Of a DNA stretch of 64,000 nucleotides, positions 37,238-45,591 are shown piece by piece. This DNA is from Comamonas sp. 26 (GTDB lineage Bacteria > Pseudomonadota > Gammaproteobacteria > Burkholderiales > Burkholderiaceae_C), in contig NZ_PEFL01000002.1 of the NCBI RefSeq assembly GCF_002754475.1, positions 372,001-436,000 on the forward strand. Direction: 5' to 3'. The translations under genes were made by a program, and so were the position numbers. The notes below the pieces were generated by a model. That model saw only the letters and a program-made list of their open reading frames with translations. It made no database searches and was not told where the DNA came from. Numbering within the stretch: position 1 is the stretch's first letter; every line of letters starts with the position of its first letter.

Positions 37238-38527
37238 ATGACTACAACCCAGACTCCAGGCCAAATTTTTCAAGCTTTACCTGCCGGAAAATTCGCCACG
37301 CTCGCAAAAATAAATCCACGTGGAGCGCTGCAACTACGCAAGCTCAAAAACGGCACCGGCATGTTCTACTGGCGCTCCGAGCACAACGGAAAAGAGCTGC
37401 GCGAGCCAATCGGCGCGTTTGACACGTCAGCGCCGCCAAAGAGCATCAAGCCAACAGAACGCGGCTACTCATTCAGCGCTGCGGTTCGAGCTGCTGAAGT
37501 TCTCTCCACGCAGCATCTTGGCAACATTGACGGTGGCGGCTACCAGACCCTCAAGAAAGCCAAGAAAAAAGAGCATGCTCAAGCAATGGAGCGAGCACAA
37601 GAGTTGGAAGAGCAAACGCTTGAGAAGCTACTGCTGGCCTACTGTGACTATCTCCAAAATCTTGGAAAAATTTCTCACCAAGAGGCAAGGAATGTGCTAC
37701 GGCTCCACGTCATAGAAGCATTTCCAAAACTTGCCAGATCGCCAGCATCGCAGATCACTACCGAGCAAGTGGCTGATGTGATGCGGCGACTGATACAAGA
37801 TGGCAAGCGCCGCAGTGCCAACAAGCTGAGAAGCTATATGCGCGCCGCCTTCCAGTGCGCGAAGTCTGCCAAGACCAATCCCAGCATTCCGCTGAGCTTC
37901 AAAAGCTTTGCGATTTCCATCAATCCAGTCTCAGACACAACGCCGGACCCGCAAGGCAACCAAGCCGACAAAAATCCCATCAACTTTTTTGGACTGCAGA
38001 GGTACTGGAAGCACATCAATAGTCAGAACGACTACCGCAGCGCCCTGCTACGTTTTCATTTGGCAACTGGCGGTCAGCGCATAGCTCAACTGCTGCGACT
38101 CACCAATGCAGACATTCATAGTGACCACATCGTTCTGCATGATCCAAAGGGACGAACCGGCCAGCGGGCTCGTACACATGTGGTTCCTCTCACCAACGTG
38201 GCGCGCCTTGCCCTTGAGCAATGCCGTGCGCCCGGTGAATTTGCTTTCACCAGCGATGGCGGAAAGACTCATTTAACGGGAACCACGCTGAGTGCATGGG
38301 CGCAAGCTGCTGCAGCCGAAGCCGGTCTTGCAGACTTTCAAGCTAAGCAAATCCGATCCGGGGTTGAGACTCTGCTGGCAAGTGCAAGTGTCAGCTCCGA
38401 CATTCGGGGAAGACTACAGTCGCATGGCATTTCAGGCATTCAGAATCGGCACTACAACGCCTATGAGTACCTGCCTGAGAAGCGCCAAGCTCTGGAGAAG
38501 CTGCTTGATCTGTTGGAGCAAGAATAG
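37238..38527 (+). CDS. Tyrosine-type site-specific integrase (island end)
   Basis: A 429-aa tyrosine recombinase that presumably integrates the island at the tRNA. The N-terminal arm-binding part (about 1-120) is followed by a core-binding domain (about 130-215) and a catalytic domain. Catalytic text: first Arg in ATGGQRIAQLLRL, box II FQAKQIRSGVETLLA where Gln replaces the usual His of HxxR, then SHGISG with the third-position His, and the nucleophile Tyr in NRHYNAYEYL. It starts 150 bp from the tRNA fragment and points into the island. No strong Shine-Dalgarno is visible. Confidence 0.9.
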   Translation: MTTTQTPGQIFQALPAGKFATLAKINPRGALQLRKLKNGTGMFYWRSEHNGKELREPIGAFDTSAPPKSIKPTERGYSFSAAVRAAEVLSTQHLGNIDGGGYQTLKKAKKKEHAQAMERAQELEEQTLEKLLLAYCDYLQNLGKISHQEARNVLRLHVIEAFPKLARSPASQITTEQVADVMRRLIQDGKRRSANKLRSYMRAAFQCAKSAKTNPSIPLSFKSFAISINPVSDTTPDPQGNQADKNPINFFGLQRYWKHINSQNDYRSALLRFHLATGGQRIAQLLRLTNADIHSDHIVLHDPKGRTGQRARTHVVPLTNVARLALEQCRAPGEFAFTSDGGKTHLTGTTLSAWAQAAAAEAGLADFQAKQIRSGVETLLASASVSSDIRGRLQSHGISGIQNRHYNAYEYLPEKRQALEKLLDLLEQE

Positions 38528-38621
38528 CAACTGATTTTTCGTTAAACAGAAGAATCTGTTTCGTTGGCGCTTGTCGCCACAAGCAAAGTTCAATTGTCCA
38601 CCCATAAGAGAGGCAAAAGCT

Positions 38622-39917
38622 GTGTCAACGTTGTCCAAGGAAATCAACCGTCGCTCAGAAAATAGACCTACGGCCCAACCAGCTTCATCAACAAGGTTGG
38701 CTCTGGAAGCTCTTGCATTGATTCCCTTGTATATGTTGGCTGAAGGACGGAATCAGAGCATTCCCAGCCTGATCCATGATCTAACTGGGCTGTCAAAAGC
38801 ACGAATCTCCAAGGGCAGCATAGACACGATTCGCCCATCCACTCTGAAAAAGATAGATGAACATCAGCAACGGTGGTTAGCGAATTACCTTGAAGACCCC
38901 GAAGCACTTGCTCACGCTCACGAAAAGATTGCGACAGCACCGAAAACCAAGTCTGGAAATTATGCATCTTGGACTGGTTGGATGCATCAGCTTGAATTTC
39001 CGCCAGAGGTTCCTCTTCCTATGAGCAAAGCAGTGGCGTTGACCATAGATGAGTTGACGGAGGCACTGGTAGCGGCCTGCGACGAAGACGACCTAGCTAA
39101 ATTCAAGCAAATTTTGCTGAGTCACATTGAGCGACATGGATCAGCGGTCAGTATTGCTGGAGAAACCGGTTTTGAACACGCGACAGAGCAGGAATTGAAA
39201 GAGCTACAGACCCTGAATGACTGGGCGCAAACTACCGTTTTTATCGAGAAAGTTCGCGACACACTGTATTGGGACATGATTAGTACGCTAGACGCTGAAT
39301 GGAACAGTCACTATTTCTCCGGCCGCCAGAGACGATCACTGTTTCCTCTTGTCATGGTAAGGGTGCAAGACGGTTTGCTTGAAGGCCGTAAACCACTTTC
39401 AAGAAAAAACATCATCTTCCGTCCGTCTCGACGATTGCTGGAATTTCTGTACGCCTTGCTGTTCTACATGCGGTACAAAAAATGGCCCGACGGGGCACCA
39501 AGCCCTCAAGTTCTCGCAAGCATTCTCTCCAAACCTAGCGCGCAGGAAGTATTGAGCAACAGCGACGTAAGCAACTATTTCGACGGATCAACAAAGCTTA
39601 CTCTTGATCTTGTGTATGACCACTGGGTGCAGATGCGCCAACACTTCACGCTTGAAAAAGCTGGGCAGGGGCCAGGACTACCGTTTCCGATAGTCATGCT
39701 CGCTCTTCATTGGCAGACCTTGCTGGTACGAGACAAAGGGAAATCGTTTTTGCTACCTGACCTGGAGAGATACAACCTCTTTTGGAACCACCGTCGCCAA
39801 CAGTGGGAATCTCAGCAATCCGCGCAACATGAGTTTCTACACAATGCAAGCCCCAAGAAGGGGGAACCTATCGAGTGGCCTGCATGGATGCTCAGTCAGT
39901 CTTCGTTGTCATCCTGA
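38622..39917 (+). CDS. Hypothetical island protein, 431 aa
   Basis: No family recognised. The protein is soluble and mainly helical, with a basic, Ser/Thr-rich N-terminus and a helix-turn-helix-like stretch near residue 60-85 (SKARISKGSIDTIRPSTLKK), a conserved-looking core FSGRQRRSLFPLVMVRVQDG and GLPFPIVMLALHWQTLLV, and a Trp-rich end. I take the GTG at 38622, which has AAGAGAGG upstream; an in-frame TTG at 38571 is less likely. It lies 95 bp after the integrase on the same strand, so it may act in recombination control or be cargo. It ends convergently with two small minus-strand genes. Confidence 0.65.
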   Translation: MSTLSKEINRRSENRPTAQPASSTRLALEALALIPLYMLAEGRNQSIPSLIHDLTGLSKARISKGSIDTIRPSTLKKIDEHQQRWLANYLEDPEALAHAHEKIATAPKTKSGNYASWTGWMHQLEFPPEVPLPMSKAVALTIDELTEALVAACDEDDLAKFKQILLSHIERHGSAVSIAGETGFEHATEQELKELQTLNDWAQTTVFIEKVRDTLYWDMISTLDAEWNSHYFSGRQRRSLFPLVMVRVQDGLLEGRKPLSRKNIIFRPSRRLLEFLYALLFYMRYKKWPDGAPSPQVLASILSKPSAQEVLSNSDVSNYFDGSTKLTLDLVYDHWVQMRQHFTLEKAGQGPGLPFPIVMLALHWQTLLVRDKGKSFLLPDLERYNLFWNHRRQQWESQQSAQHEFLHNASPKKGEPIEWPAWMLSQSSLSS

Positions 39918-40033
39918 GTAATTCGGTCTTCCCAGTCATCGGGACGATCATCTTCACCGCGTGAGTGCCAATATTCGTCGTGGTTTGGATTGCATTGATT
40001 GGCGTGGTTATCGTTGTCTGATTGGCGGGACAT
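39896..40033 (-). CDS. Small acidic protein, 45 aa
   Basis: A 45-codon gene: starts MSRQSDNDNHANQCNPNHD, continues with YWHSRGEDDRPDDWED and ends TQDDNED. TGGAGAAC lies five bases before the ATG. Motifs NHANQ-NPN and SRG-DDRPDDWE look like a conserved small family found on phages and mobile elements, by memory only. It overlaps the 3' end of the convergent 431-aa gene by 22 bp and follows the next small gene by 28 bp, suggesting a two-gene unit. Function unknown. Confidence 0.6.
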   Translation of the reverse strand: MSRQSDNDNHANQCNPNHDEYWHSRGEDDRPDDWEDRITQDDNED

Positions 40034-40061
40034 TTTGTTCTCCAGTAGATGAGGGGCTAGA

Positions 40062-40238
40062 TTAATTTGCGGTCTTTGCAAGGGTCTGCTGCATACGGCC
40101 AACATATGAACCTTTCGGAACCCCTCCCCCACTTTGTTTAGCAACAGCGCTTTGAACGCGGGCGACTGCTGCTGGAGTTGTTGGCGACTTGACGGTACCA
40201 CGTGACACCTGAGCGCCGTTGCGAGATGACTTAGACAT
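40062..40238 (-). CDS. Small basic protein, 58 aa
   Basis: A 58-codon gene with an excellent Shine-Dalgarno (AAAGGAGG seven bases before ATG). It reads MSKSSRNGAQVSRGTVKSP, then TTPAAVARVQSAVAKQ, then SGGGVPKGSYVGRMQQTLA and ends KTAN. The middle AAVARVQSAVAKQ and VPKGSYVGRMQ recall the small SMP-like proteins of enterobacterial mobile elements, which is recollection rather than a search result. It is upstream of the 45-aa gene in the same unit. Function unknown. Confidence 0.65.
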   Translation of the reverse strand: MSKSSRNGAQVSRGTVKSPTTPAAVARVQSAVAKQSGGGVPKGSYVGRMQQTLAKTAN

Positions 40239-40342
40239 AGAGCCTCCTTTAAAGTTAAGTGCATGGCCTACTTCGTGCGGCCACAGAAGGACTTTCGTTC
40301 AAGTCGTCTGCGCAGTTCATCCAGAAATGTTCACTTTCGGCT

Positions 40343-40498
40343 TTATCGGCTCCGCATTGATGACCTCATGAGATGTGGAACGGCAAGGGGATAGTGCTTG
40401 GTTTCATACGCGTCAACCAACAAGCCCAGTGAATCGCCCCACTTTTCCCTGTCATCAATCAAAATTTCTTTTGAGTCAACTTGAGCATCTTGCTTTGC
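40343..40498 (-). pseudogene. C-terminal remnant of a HigA-like antitoxin regulator
   Basis: An open stretch of about 50 codons without a start of its own reads EILIDDREKWGDSLGLLVDA then YETKHYPLAVPHLMRSS. The segment LLVDAYETKHYP resembles the C-terminal helix of HigA-type XRE antitoxins (consensus LLEAYExKHYPI). No helix-turn-helix part or toxin gene is left; the flanking frames are closed by stops. It looks like a relic of a toxin-antitoxin cassette lying in the 310-bp gap before the Gly-rich protein gene. Confidence 0.35.
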
Positions 40499-40550
40499 CG
40501 TTTAAGCTTGAACTTGATTTCGTCTGAAAAGACGTGTACCAACTGATTGA

Positions 40551-41261
40551 ATGAGAGCGATGGCGACCAGCTTTAATCCAAACAAGAATCCATATGCCGA
40601 TGACCTCTTGCGCTTGAGCAAAGTGCCAATGTCGCGCTTTACTCCTCAAGAACGCCATCTCTCCGCGACCTTGCTCGCAAGCAAGCTCTATGGACTTGAG
40701 TTCGCTCATCTGCGCAACTATTGGTGGCCGGAACACGGTCCTCTTTTTGCCCAACGAAACAACCAGTTGGTTTTAGTTGAGGTACTGTTTGAGTCTGAAT
40801 TTGATAAGGCTCGTTTGAGCGAGTTGCGGCATCGACTCTTTTTCGCCGAAGAGTTCTGGAACAGTCACCTCATCGTGCTCAAGGTTGGGATCAGCGGAAT
40901 CAGCGAGCTATACAACGGAAAGTTGGATACCACACGGTTACGGGAATTCATCGACGCACAGTTGCAACTTACGGATGCACCTGCGCGTTCGGATGGCCCA
41001 GGACAAGATGCAATTCCGCCAAGAAGCGATGAGGAAGCCTCTTCAGCATACTTTGGCGACGCAGCCGCTAATAATGGCGCAGGTGGTGGCGGAGATGGTG
41101 ACGGCTTCCGACAGGGAGGCGGTGGCGGAGGGTTTAGAGGAGGAGAGGGAGGAAACGGAGGCCAAGCTCCTGGCGCGGGAGGTGTCCGAGAACTGATCAA
41201 TCATCCTGTGCTCTTCACCGTCGACGAAGAAGCTTTACGCGCAATTCTTGAGAACGCCTAA
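40551..41261 (+). CDS. Hypothetical protein with Gly-rich linker, coupled to an FAD oxidoreductase
   Basis: About 236 aa, family not recognised. Residues 1-150 form a compact alpha/beta domain (YADDLLRLSKVPMSRFTPQE, then LYGLEFAHLRNYWWPEHGP). Residues about 175-215 are a very Gly-rich linker (runs such as GGGGDGDG and GGGGGGFRGG), and a short C-terminal motif HPVLFTVDEEALRAILENA follows. The stop codon overlaps the next ATG by one base (TAATG), so translation is coupled to the oxidoreductase. An alternative ATG at 40560 is possible. The layout, a domain tethered by a flexible linker and coupled to a redox enzyme, suggests a two-protein module of unknown purpose. Confidence 0.7.
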   Translation: MRAMATSFNPNKNPYADDLLRLSKVPMSRFTPQERHLSATLLASKLYGLEFAHLRNYWWPEHGPLFAQRNNQLVLVEVLFESEFDKARLSELRHRLFFAEEFWNSHLIVLKVGISGISELYNGKLDTTRLREFIDAQLQLTDAPARSDGPGQDAIPPRSDEEASSAYFGDAAANNGAGGGGDGDGFRQGGGGGGFRGGEGGNGGQAPGAGGVRELINHPVLFTVDEEALRAILENA

Positions 41262-42836
41262 TGACAACTCTAAGTACACCGGCGGATGCGCTGCCACTGC
41301 TCTCATGCAAAATTGCCCCGCGCCAATTTGACCTGAGCTATAGATTCTCCAGCATCAGCCTGCGGGACCAAATTGTTCGTGCACAAACGTTGATACGGAC
41401 ACTTGTCGAACAAGGTCTAGTAGCATGCCATCTCCCCGAGGTCTGTGCCGAGTTCGAGCTTCTTATCGTGGGGGGCGGAGCTGCTGGGCTTGCTGCGGCA
41501 CATGAGGCATCCATGCACGGAGTTAGCTTTGTGCTCATTGAGCAAGGCGATGATGTACCGGGAGGTGTATTGCGCAGCTCAGCAAAGAGATATGTAAGCA
41601 CGGCCATGTACGAATGGCCCCACCCCAATCATGCGGAGCATGATTTCCCTCTTGCTAAGCCGCATTTGCTTGGTCGAAACAAAGCGTCAGCAACTCTTCG
41701 ACTGAACTTCAAGAAGCCAGTGACGGTTGGTGACTTTGGGAAAAGGCTTCTTAGAGAGTTGCAACCCAGTTTGAAAAGATGGAAGTCAAACTACACAAGT
41801 TTCTGTCTGAGCAAGCGCTTGTCTTCGCGTGAGCTTGTGATCACAGGCGCTCGCCTGAGCGATGCAGCCAAGACGTTGTTGCTAGACACGTTAAAAGGAC
41901 GCGTGAGTATTCATGGCATTCCGCTTGATGAAGTCACCCTTCCTAAAATCACATTAGAAAATAGCTCTAAATCTTCCCTAGGGTGTTTCAAATTTCAGTA
42001 CATCATCTATGCCGTTGGATTTGGAGTTGAAACCAAGAGCTATTCCAGTCGCAGTGTGTCCCCTTACGCAGGCTATGACCACCGCCCGTTCTGGGAAGCA
42101 GACCTCATCCCTGCGAAAAATCTAGGGTTTTCCCAAGCACCAAGGATTGGAATATTAGGTTCCGGTGACGGTGCATTGCAAGATGCACTGCGTTGCTTGG
42201 TTGACCCCAAGTGCCCCCACCCCCTTGCCATCTGGAATGGAATCTTGGAATGCCCCCAAAACGGTCTACCTCGGCTTAAGTACTCTCGGCATGTGGACAA
42301 GGCCTTGGCAAGAATCGCTGCAGCGGATATGTACACTACTGCTGGCGCCGTCTGGAGTCCTCAGCCCCATATCTTTGAGTCGCTAGATGAAGCTTTCATA
42401 GAAATTGCTTCCGACCTCATCGCGAAAGAGGGGGGAAGCTGCAAACAGCAATTGGCTCGATGCTTCGTAATGATGTGCAGAGAGTTACCATCATCACCAG
42501 AAACGGCCACTTCACAAAGGCGTATGCGCTCAACCGCTTTCTTGCGCATCTCTTCCATGGTGCACTAACGAAGTGGTGGCCTGGCCGTTTTGAGATTTTA
42601 TCGGGCGAAGTCATTTCATTCACGCAAATCTCTGGCAGCAATCGGGGGCCATTCTGCAGATTAAGTCGCCGCCAACATCATCATCTATCTCTCTGCAATG
42701 CGAGCTCGCAATCATTCGTGGCGGCCTCGATAAAGAGACTGCGCCGACACAACTTGCAGGCCTTACAGGGATAGACACAGGGCGTACGGAGTTAGGGCGA
42801 ATCCCGCCTGCCATTCGGGCGATTGGGCAGCCTTAA
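41261..42836 (+). pseudogene. FAD-dependent oxidoreductase, reading frame broken twice at G-runs
   Basis: The first frame (41261-42568) carries a dinucleotide-binding fold, LLIVGGGAAGLAAAHEASM with the following LIEQG, and a second one, RIGILGSGDGALQDALRC. Coding then moves to another frame: RVTIITRNGHFTKAYALNRF appears after a run of six Gs (42430-42435), and a third frame with ILQIKSPPTSSSISLQCEL, then GLTGIDTGRTELGRIPPAIR follows a run of five Gs (42644-42648), ending at 42836. Each change is exactly the effect of one missing G. Intact length would be about 525 aa. Either two homopolymer sequencing errors or a real double inactivation. It is translationally coupled to the Gly-rich protein gene upstream. 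Confidence 0.7.
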
Positions 42837-42918
42837 GCAGTTTGATTGGATAGGTGGGCCAGGCATCTACAGATGCATTTCTGAATTCGTGCGATCTAGA
42901 GCCGCTCAAATGACCAGA

Positions 42919-43851
42919 TCAACGCGATTGCCTGCTCACAGCATCTTGCACCGCAGGCAGAACATCTTCGTAGTTGAATCCACTTTGCAATTTCTGCAGT
43001 GGCTTGGTGACTCTCTGGCTGAGCCACGCAGCCAAGCTCTGGCCCTCACCTTGGCGCACCAGCGGATCGTGACTGTTGCCGGGGTAGCGAAACTCCGTGA
43101 GGTTTTCCGGGTGAGCTTTGAACTTATCCGTGAAACCAACCGCCGGATATTGCTTGCTGCCACCAGCCCACGGGTCTTCGTCTTCGATAGATGACCACAT
43201 CGGCAGTCGCGTGTCCCATTTCCACAAATGCTCGTACTGTCGGTTGACGCTCTGCTTGTGACAGACCCCGCCAACGATTTGGGGATCAGCACGATCCCAG
43301 TGGTAAGTGGTGCGGCAGCCCTCGCTATGACCGCTCAAGATAATGGGCAGATTGGAGAAGGTCTTGAACCAGCGGACGACTTCTGCAATATCGTCGCCGC
43401 GTGCATCCAGGCGCGCTGGATTGACGGCTGTGTACACGCCTTCGCGTGCCCGCTCGCTGGCTTGCTTAAGCATTTCTTCAGTTGAGCCGCCTGGACAACC
43501 GAGCTTGTTGCCGTCCCGCGCCACGAATTCTGGCGTGATGACCGCAAACCCTTCTCGGTAGTAGAACTGGGCCACCGTGGTTTCCCATCCCCACATGCCG
43601 CCACAGCCATGGTTGTGAATGACAAGTCCACGCACTGTGGGATGGCGCGGTATTAGCGCAGTGAACTTGTCGCGGTATACCGCCCCAAACAGCGGCAGGT
43701 AGAAGACGCTGCGACCAAGCACCGTTCGGGTTTGAGCTTTGTCGTAGGCCGGCACTTGGCGACTCTGCTGAGCACTGGTATTTGAAGTCAAAAGCGACTG
43801 CGACAGTGCCATGATCAGAACGCCCCAAGCAGAAAATTTTTCACTGCGCAT
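42919..43851 (-). CDS. Exported alpha/beta hydrolase (dienelactone hydrolase-like)
   Basis: About 310 aa with an N-terminal signal sequence (AWGVLIMALSQSLLTSNTSA) and an alpha/beta-hydrolase core. The nucleophile elbow is GHSEG (IILSGHSEGCRTTY), with oxyanion text HNHGCGGMWGWET and the catalytic His probably in RYPGNSHDPLV. Two cysteines (CGG, CPGG) could form a disulfide in the periplasm. The ATG at 43851 has GGGAG six bases upstream; the one at 43857 is an alternative. Substrate unknown. It follows the oxidoreductase gene convergently and is a likely cargo gene. Confidence 0.8.
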   Translation of the reverse strand: MRSEKFSAWGVLIMALSQSLLTSNTSAQQSRQVPAYDKAQTRTVLGRSVFYLPLFGAVYRDKFTALIPRHPTVRGLVIHNHGCGGMWGWETTVAQFYYREGFAVITPEFVARDGNKLGCPGGSTEEMLKQASERAREGVYTAVNPARLDARGDDIAEVVRWFKTFSNLPIILSGHSEGCRTTYHWDRADPQIVGGVCHKQSVNRQYEHLWKWDTRLPMWSSIEDEDPWAGGSKQYPAVGFTDKFKAHPENLTEFRYPGNSHDPLVRQGEGQSLAAWLSQRVTKPLQKLQSGFNYEDVLPAVQDAVSRQSR

Positions 43852-43952
43852 AACCATCTCCCTCTCTACTAGATCATCTATTTTTCAGCGACGACGACTT
43901 TGATGTGCGTGCCACCGTGCAGATCAAATACCGACTGGCTTAAGCCGTGATT

Positions 43953-45086
43953 TCAAGGCAGCAGAAGTGGACGTTGATCTTGACCAAGGCCCAAGCTCTG
44001 CAACTCTGATGTCCCCAGCTCAGACATACGATCCGCTTGGCAGCGCAGGTCTGCAATCCGCTTTCCGTTTTGTTCGACTACGATGCCTTGCACCGTTGTC
44101 ATGCTGCCATACACGGCATAGCGGTAGTTACCCTTATCAAACGACACAAACAGTAGTGGCAGTCCATTGGCACCAGCGTGCGTGCCTTGCTTGAATGCAG
44201 TGCTGGCTACGACGGTTGCACTGGCCGGATAGACCATCTCTGGCGCGCCATCAAGCGGAGCCAGCCGGTATGCCAGCTCATTGCCACTGCCGCTCATACA
44301 CAGCGATGCACGCTTCTTGCCAGTGGAGCACGCAAACACCGGAGTCTCTTCGGCTGAACACAGCGTTGGCACTGCCGAATTCTGGCTAGGTGTCGCTGCT
44401 GCTGGTGTTACCTGAGCTTGCGAACTTGACGCAGCTTGGGGCTGCCGTGGTGCCGGGGTTGATATTGGCGTTGCCACAAGCGCAGGCTCTGACGATGTAC
44501 CCTCGGACTCTGCTTCCATCTCGGCCTGGCTGGCAGATGGTGCCTGAGTTTCGGCAGCTTTCTTTGCCGCTACTTGCGCACGCAGCATACGGTCATAGCG
44601 ATCCATGGCTATGTCGTGGAAATAGCCCATGAATGGCATGAAGCCGTTGAGTGCCACCTGTAATGCTCCAGTGTCTTCGGTGCGCTGCACGGTGTATGAC
44701 ACTTGACCCCAGAGCTTGGTGCCATCCAGCACTGCACCTTGTTTTTCATAGATGGCCCGCATGTATTGCTCCATCTGCGGCTCGGCCTTCACAGCATCTT
44801 CCGGGAAGACAGTCGTCAGCTGTGCCGAACACACAGCTTTGCCGGTATTAGCGTTGCTGGCATCGGTGGTGATGTTCTCCAACGCAACAGTCGTGTCCTT
44901 GACCGTGAACTTCACACGCTGCTGACGCTCTTCACTCATGGCGTTGTGCTGCTTGTCGAACTGCTGCTGGTATATCTGTTTGACCAAGCTGACAGTCTCC
45001 GCATCAGCGCAGGTCGGGGTATTGCTGCTGCACCCAGCAAGCATGGCGACAGCCGCACAGACGCTACTTATTAGAGTCTTTCTCAT
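43953..45086 (-). CDS. Hypothetical lipoprotein
   Basis: About 377 aa starting MRKTLISSVCAAVAMLAGCS, a type II signal sequence with lipobox LAGC, so it should be lipid-anchored. The N-terminal half is a NTF2/lumazine-type-looking helical-beta domain (ETVSLVKQIYQQQFDKQ, TVALENITTDASN) and residues about 195-260 are a Pro/Ala/Gln/Ser-rich linker; the C-terminal domain has FACSTGKKRASLCMSGSGNE, typical of a small conserved exported domain. AGGAGAG precedes the ATG pair at 45086/45089. Function not known. It is divergent from the XRE regulator 105 bp away. Confidence 0.7.
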   Translation of the reverse strand: MRKTLISSVCAAVAMLAGCSSNTPTCADAETVSLVKQIYQQQFDKQHNAMSEERQQRVKFTVKDTTVALENITTDASNANTGKAVCSAQLTTVFPEDAVKAEPQMEQYMRAIYEKQGAVLDGTKLWGQVSYTVQRTEDTGALQVALNGFMPFMGYFHDIAMDRYDRMLRAQVAAKKAAETQAPSASQAEMEAESEGTSSEPALVATPISTPAPRQPQAASSSQAQVTPAAATPSQNSAVPTLCSAEETPVFACSTGKKRASLCMSGSGNELAYRLAPLDGAPEMVYPASATVVASTAFKQGTHAGANGLPLLFVSFDKGNYRYAVYGSMTTVQGIVVEQNGKRIADLRCQADRMSELGTSELQSLGLGQDQRPLLLP

Positions 45087-45190
45087 CATTTCTCTCTCCT
45101 GTTGTATGTGTTCTATACGACTCAAATCGTAGCGCATTGTGTCGTATAAGACGTTGGTTGAAAAGACACATTGGCAGACCCTCAGCGGCC

Positions 45191-45586
45191 ATGAGAGCCA
45201 AGGAGTCTGCCCCGTCGCAACTGAACACCACGCCAGTGGTGAAGCTGCCAAATGCCGTCACAAAAGCATTGGGGGCCAAGCTGCGCAGCTACCGCGAGCT
45301 GGCGCAAAAGTCACAAGAGCAACTGGCGCATGACGCCGAAGTGGAGCGCTCGCGCATCTCCAAGCTGGAAAACGGCCACATCAATCCATCGCTGCTCACA
45401 CTCGCCACGCTGTGCCATTGCTTAGGCATCACGCCAGCAGAGCTCTTTGAAGGCGTGACGGCCACTCTGCCACCCGCATCGCAAGGCGGTGAACTGCGTC
45501 GCCGCAACCAAGCACACGCCGAGAAGAGTCCAGCACCATCCAAAGTTGTCGATGCCGATCACCGCGCTAAACGCTCCAAGGCATAG
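45191..45586 (+). CDS. XRE-family transcriptional regulator
   Basis: A 131-aa DNA-binding protein with an XRE helix-turn-helix at about residues 35-90: KLRSYRELAQKSQEQLAHDA, VERSRISKLENGHINPSLLT and LCHCLGITPAELFEG. A basic tail of about 40 residues follows. The start at 45191 (MRAKESAPS) is preferred over a TTG 18 codons upstream. It is divergent from the lipoprotein gene and ends 5 bp before the end of the convergent peptidase gene. It may regulate the divergent gene or the island; this is inference. Confidence 0.85.
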   Translation: MRAKESAPSQLNTTPVVKLPNAVTKALGAKLRSYRELAQKSQEQLAHDAEVERSRISKLENGHINPSLLTLATLCHCLGITPAELFEGVTATLPPASQGGELRRRNQAHAEKSPAPSKVVDADHRAKRSKA

Positions 45587-45591
45587 GCCAC

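Noticed and set aside
40263..40397. Short plus-strand frame starting MAYFVRPQKDFRSSRL
   Set aside because: Lies over the antitoxin-like remnant, 43 codons with no ribosome binding site.
40865..41200. Proline-rich minus-strand frame
   Set aside because: It is the antisense shadow of the Gly-rich linker (GGN codons read as proline).
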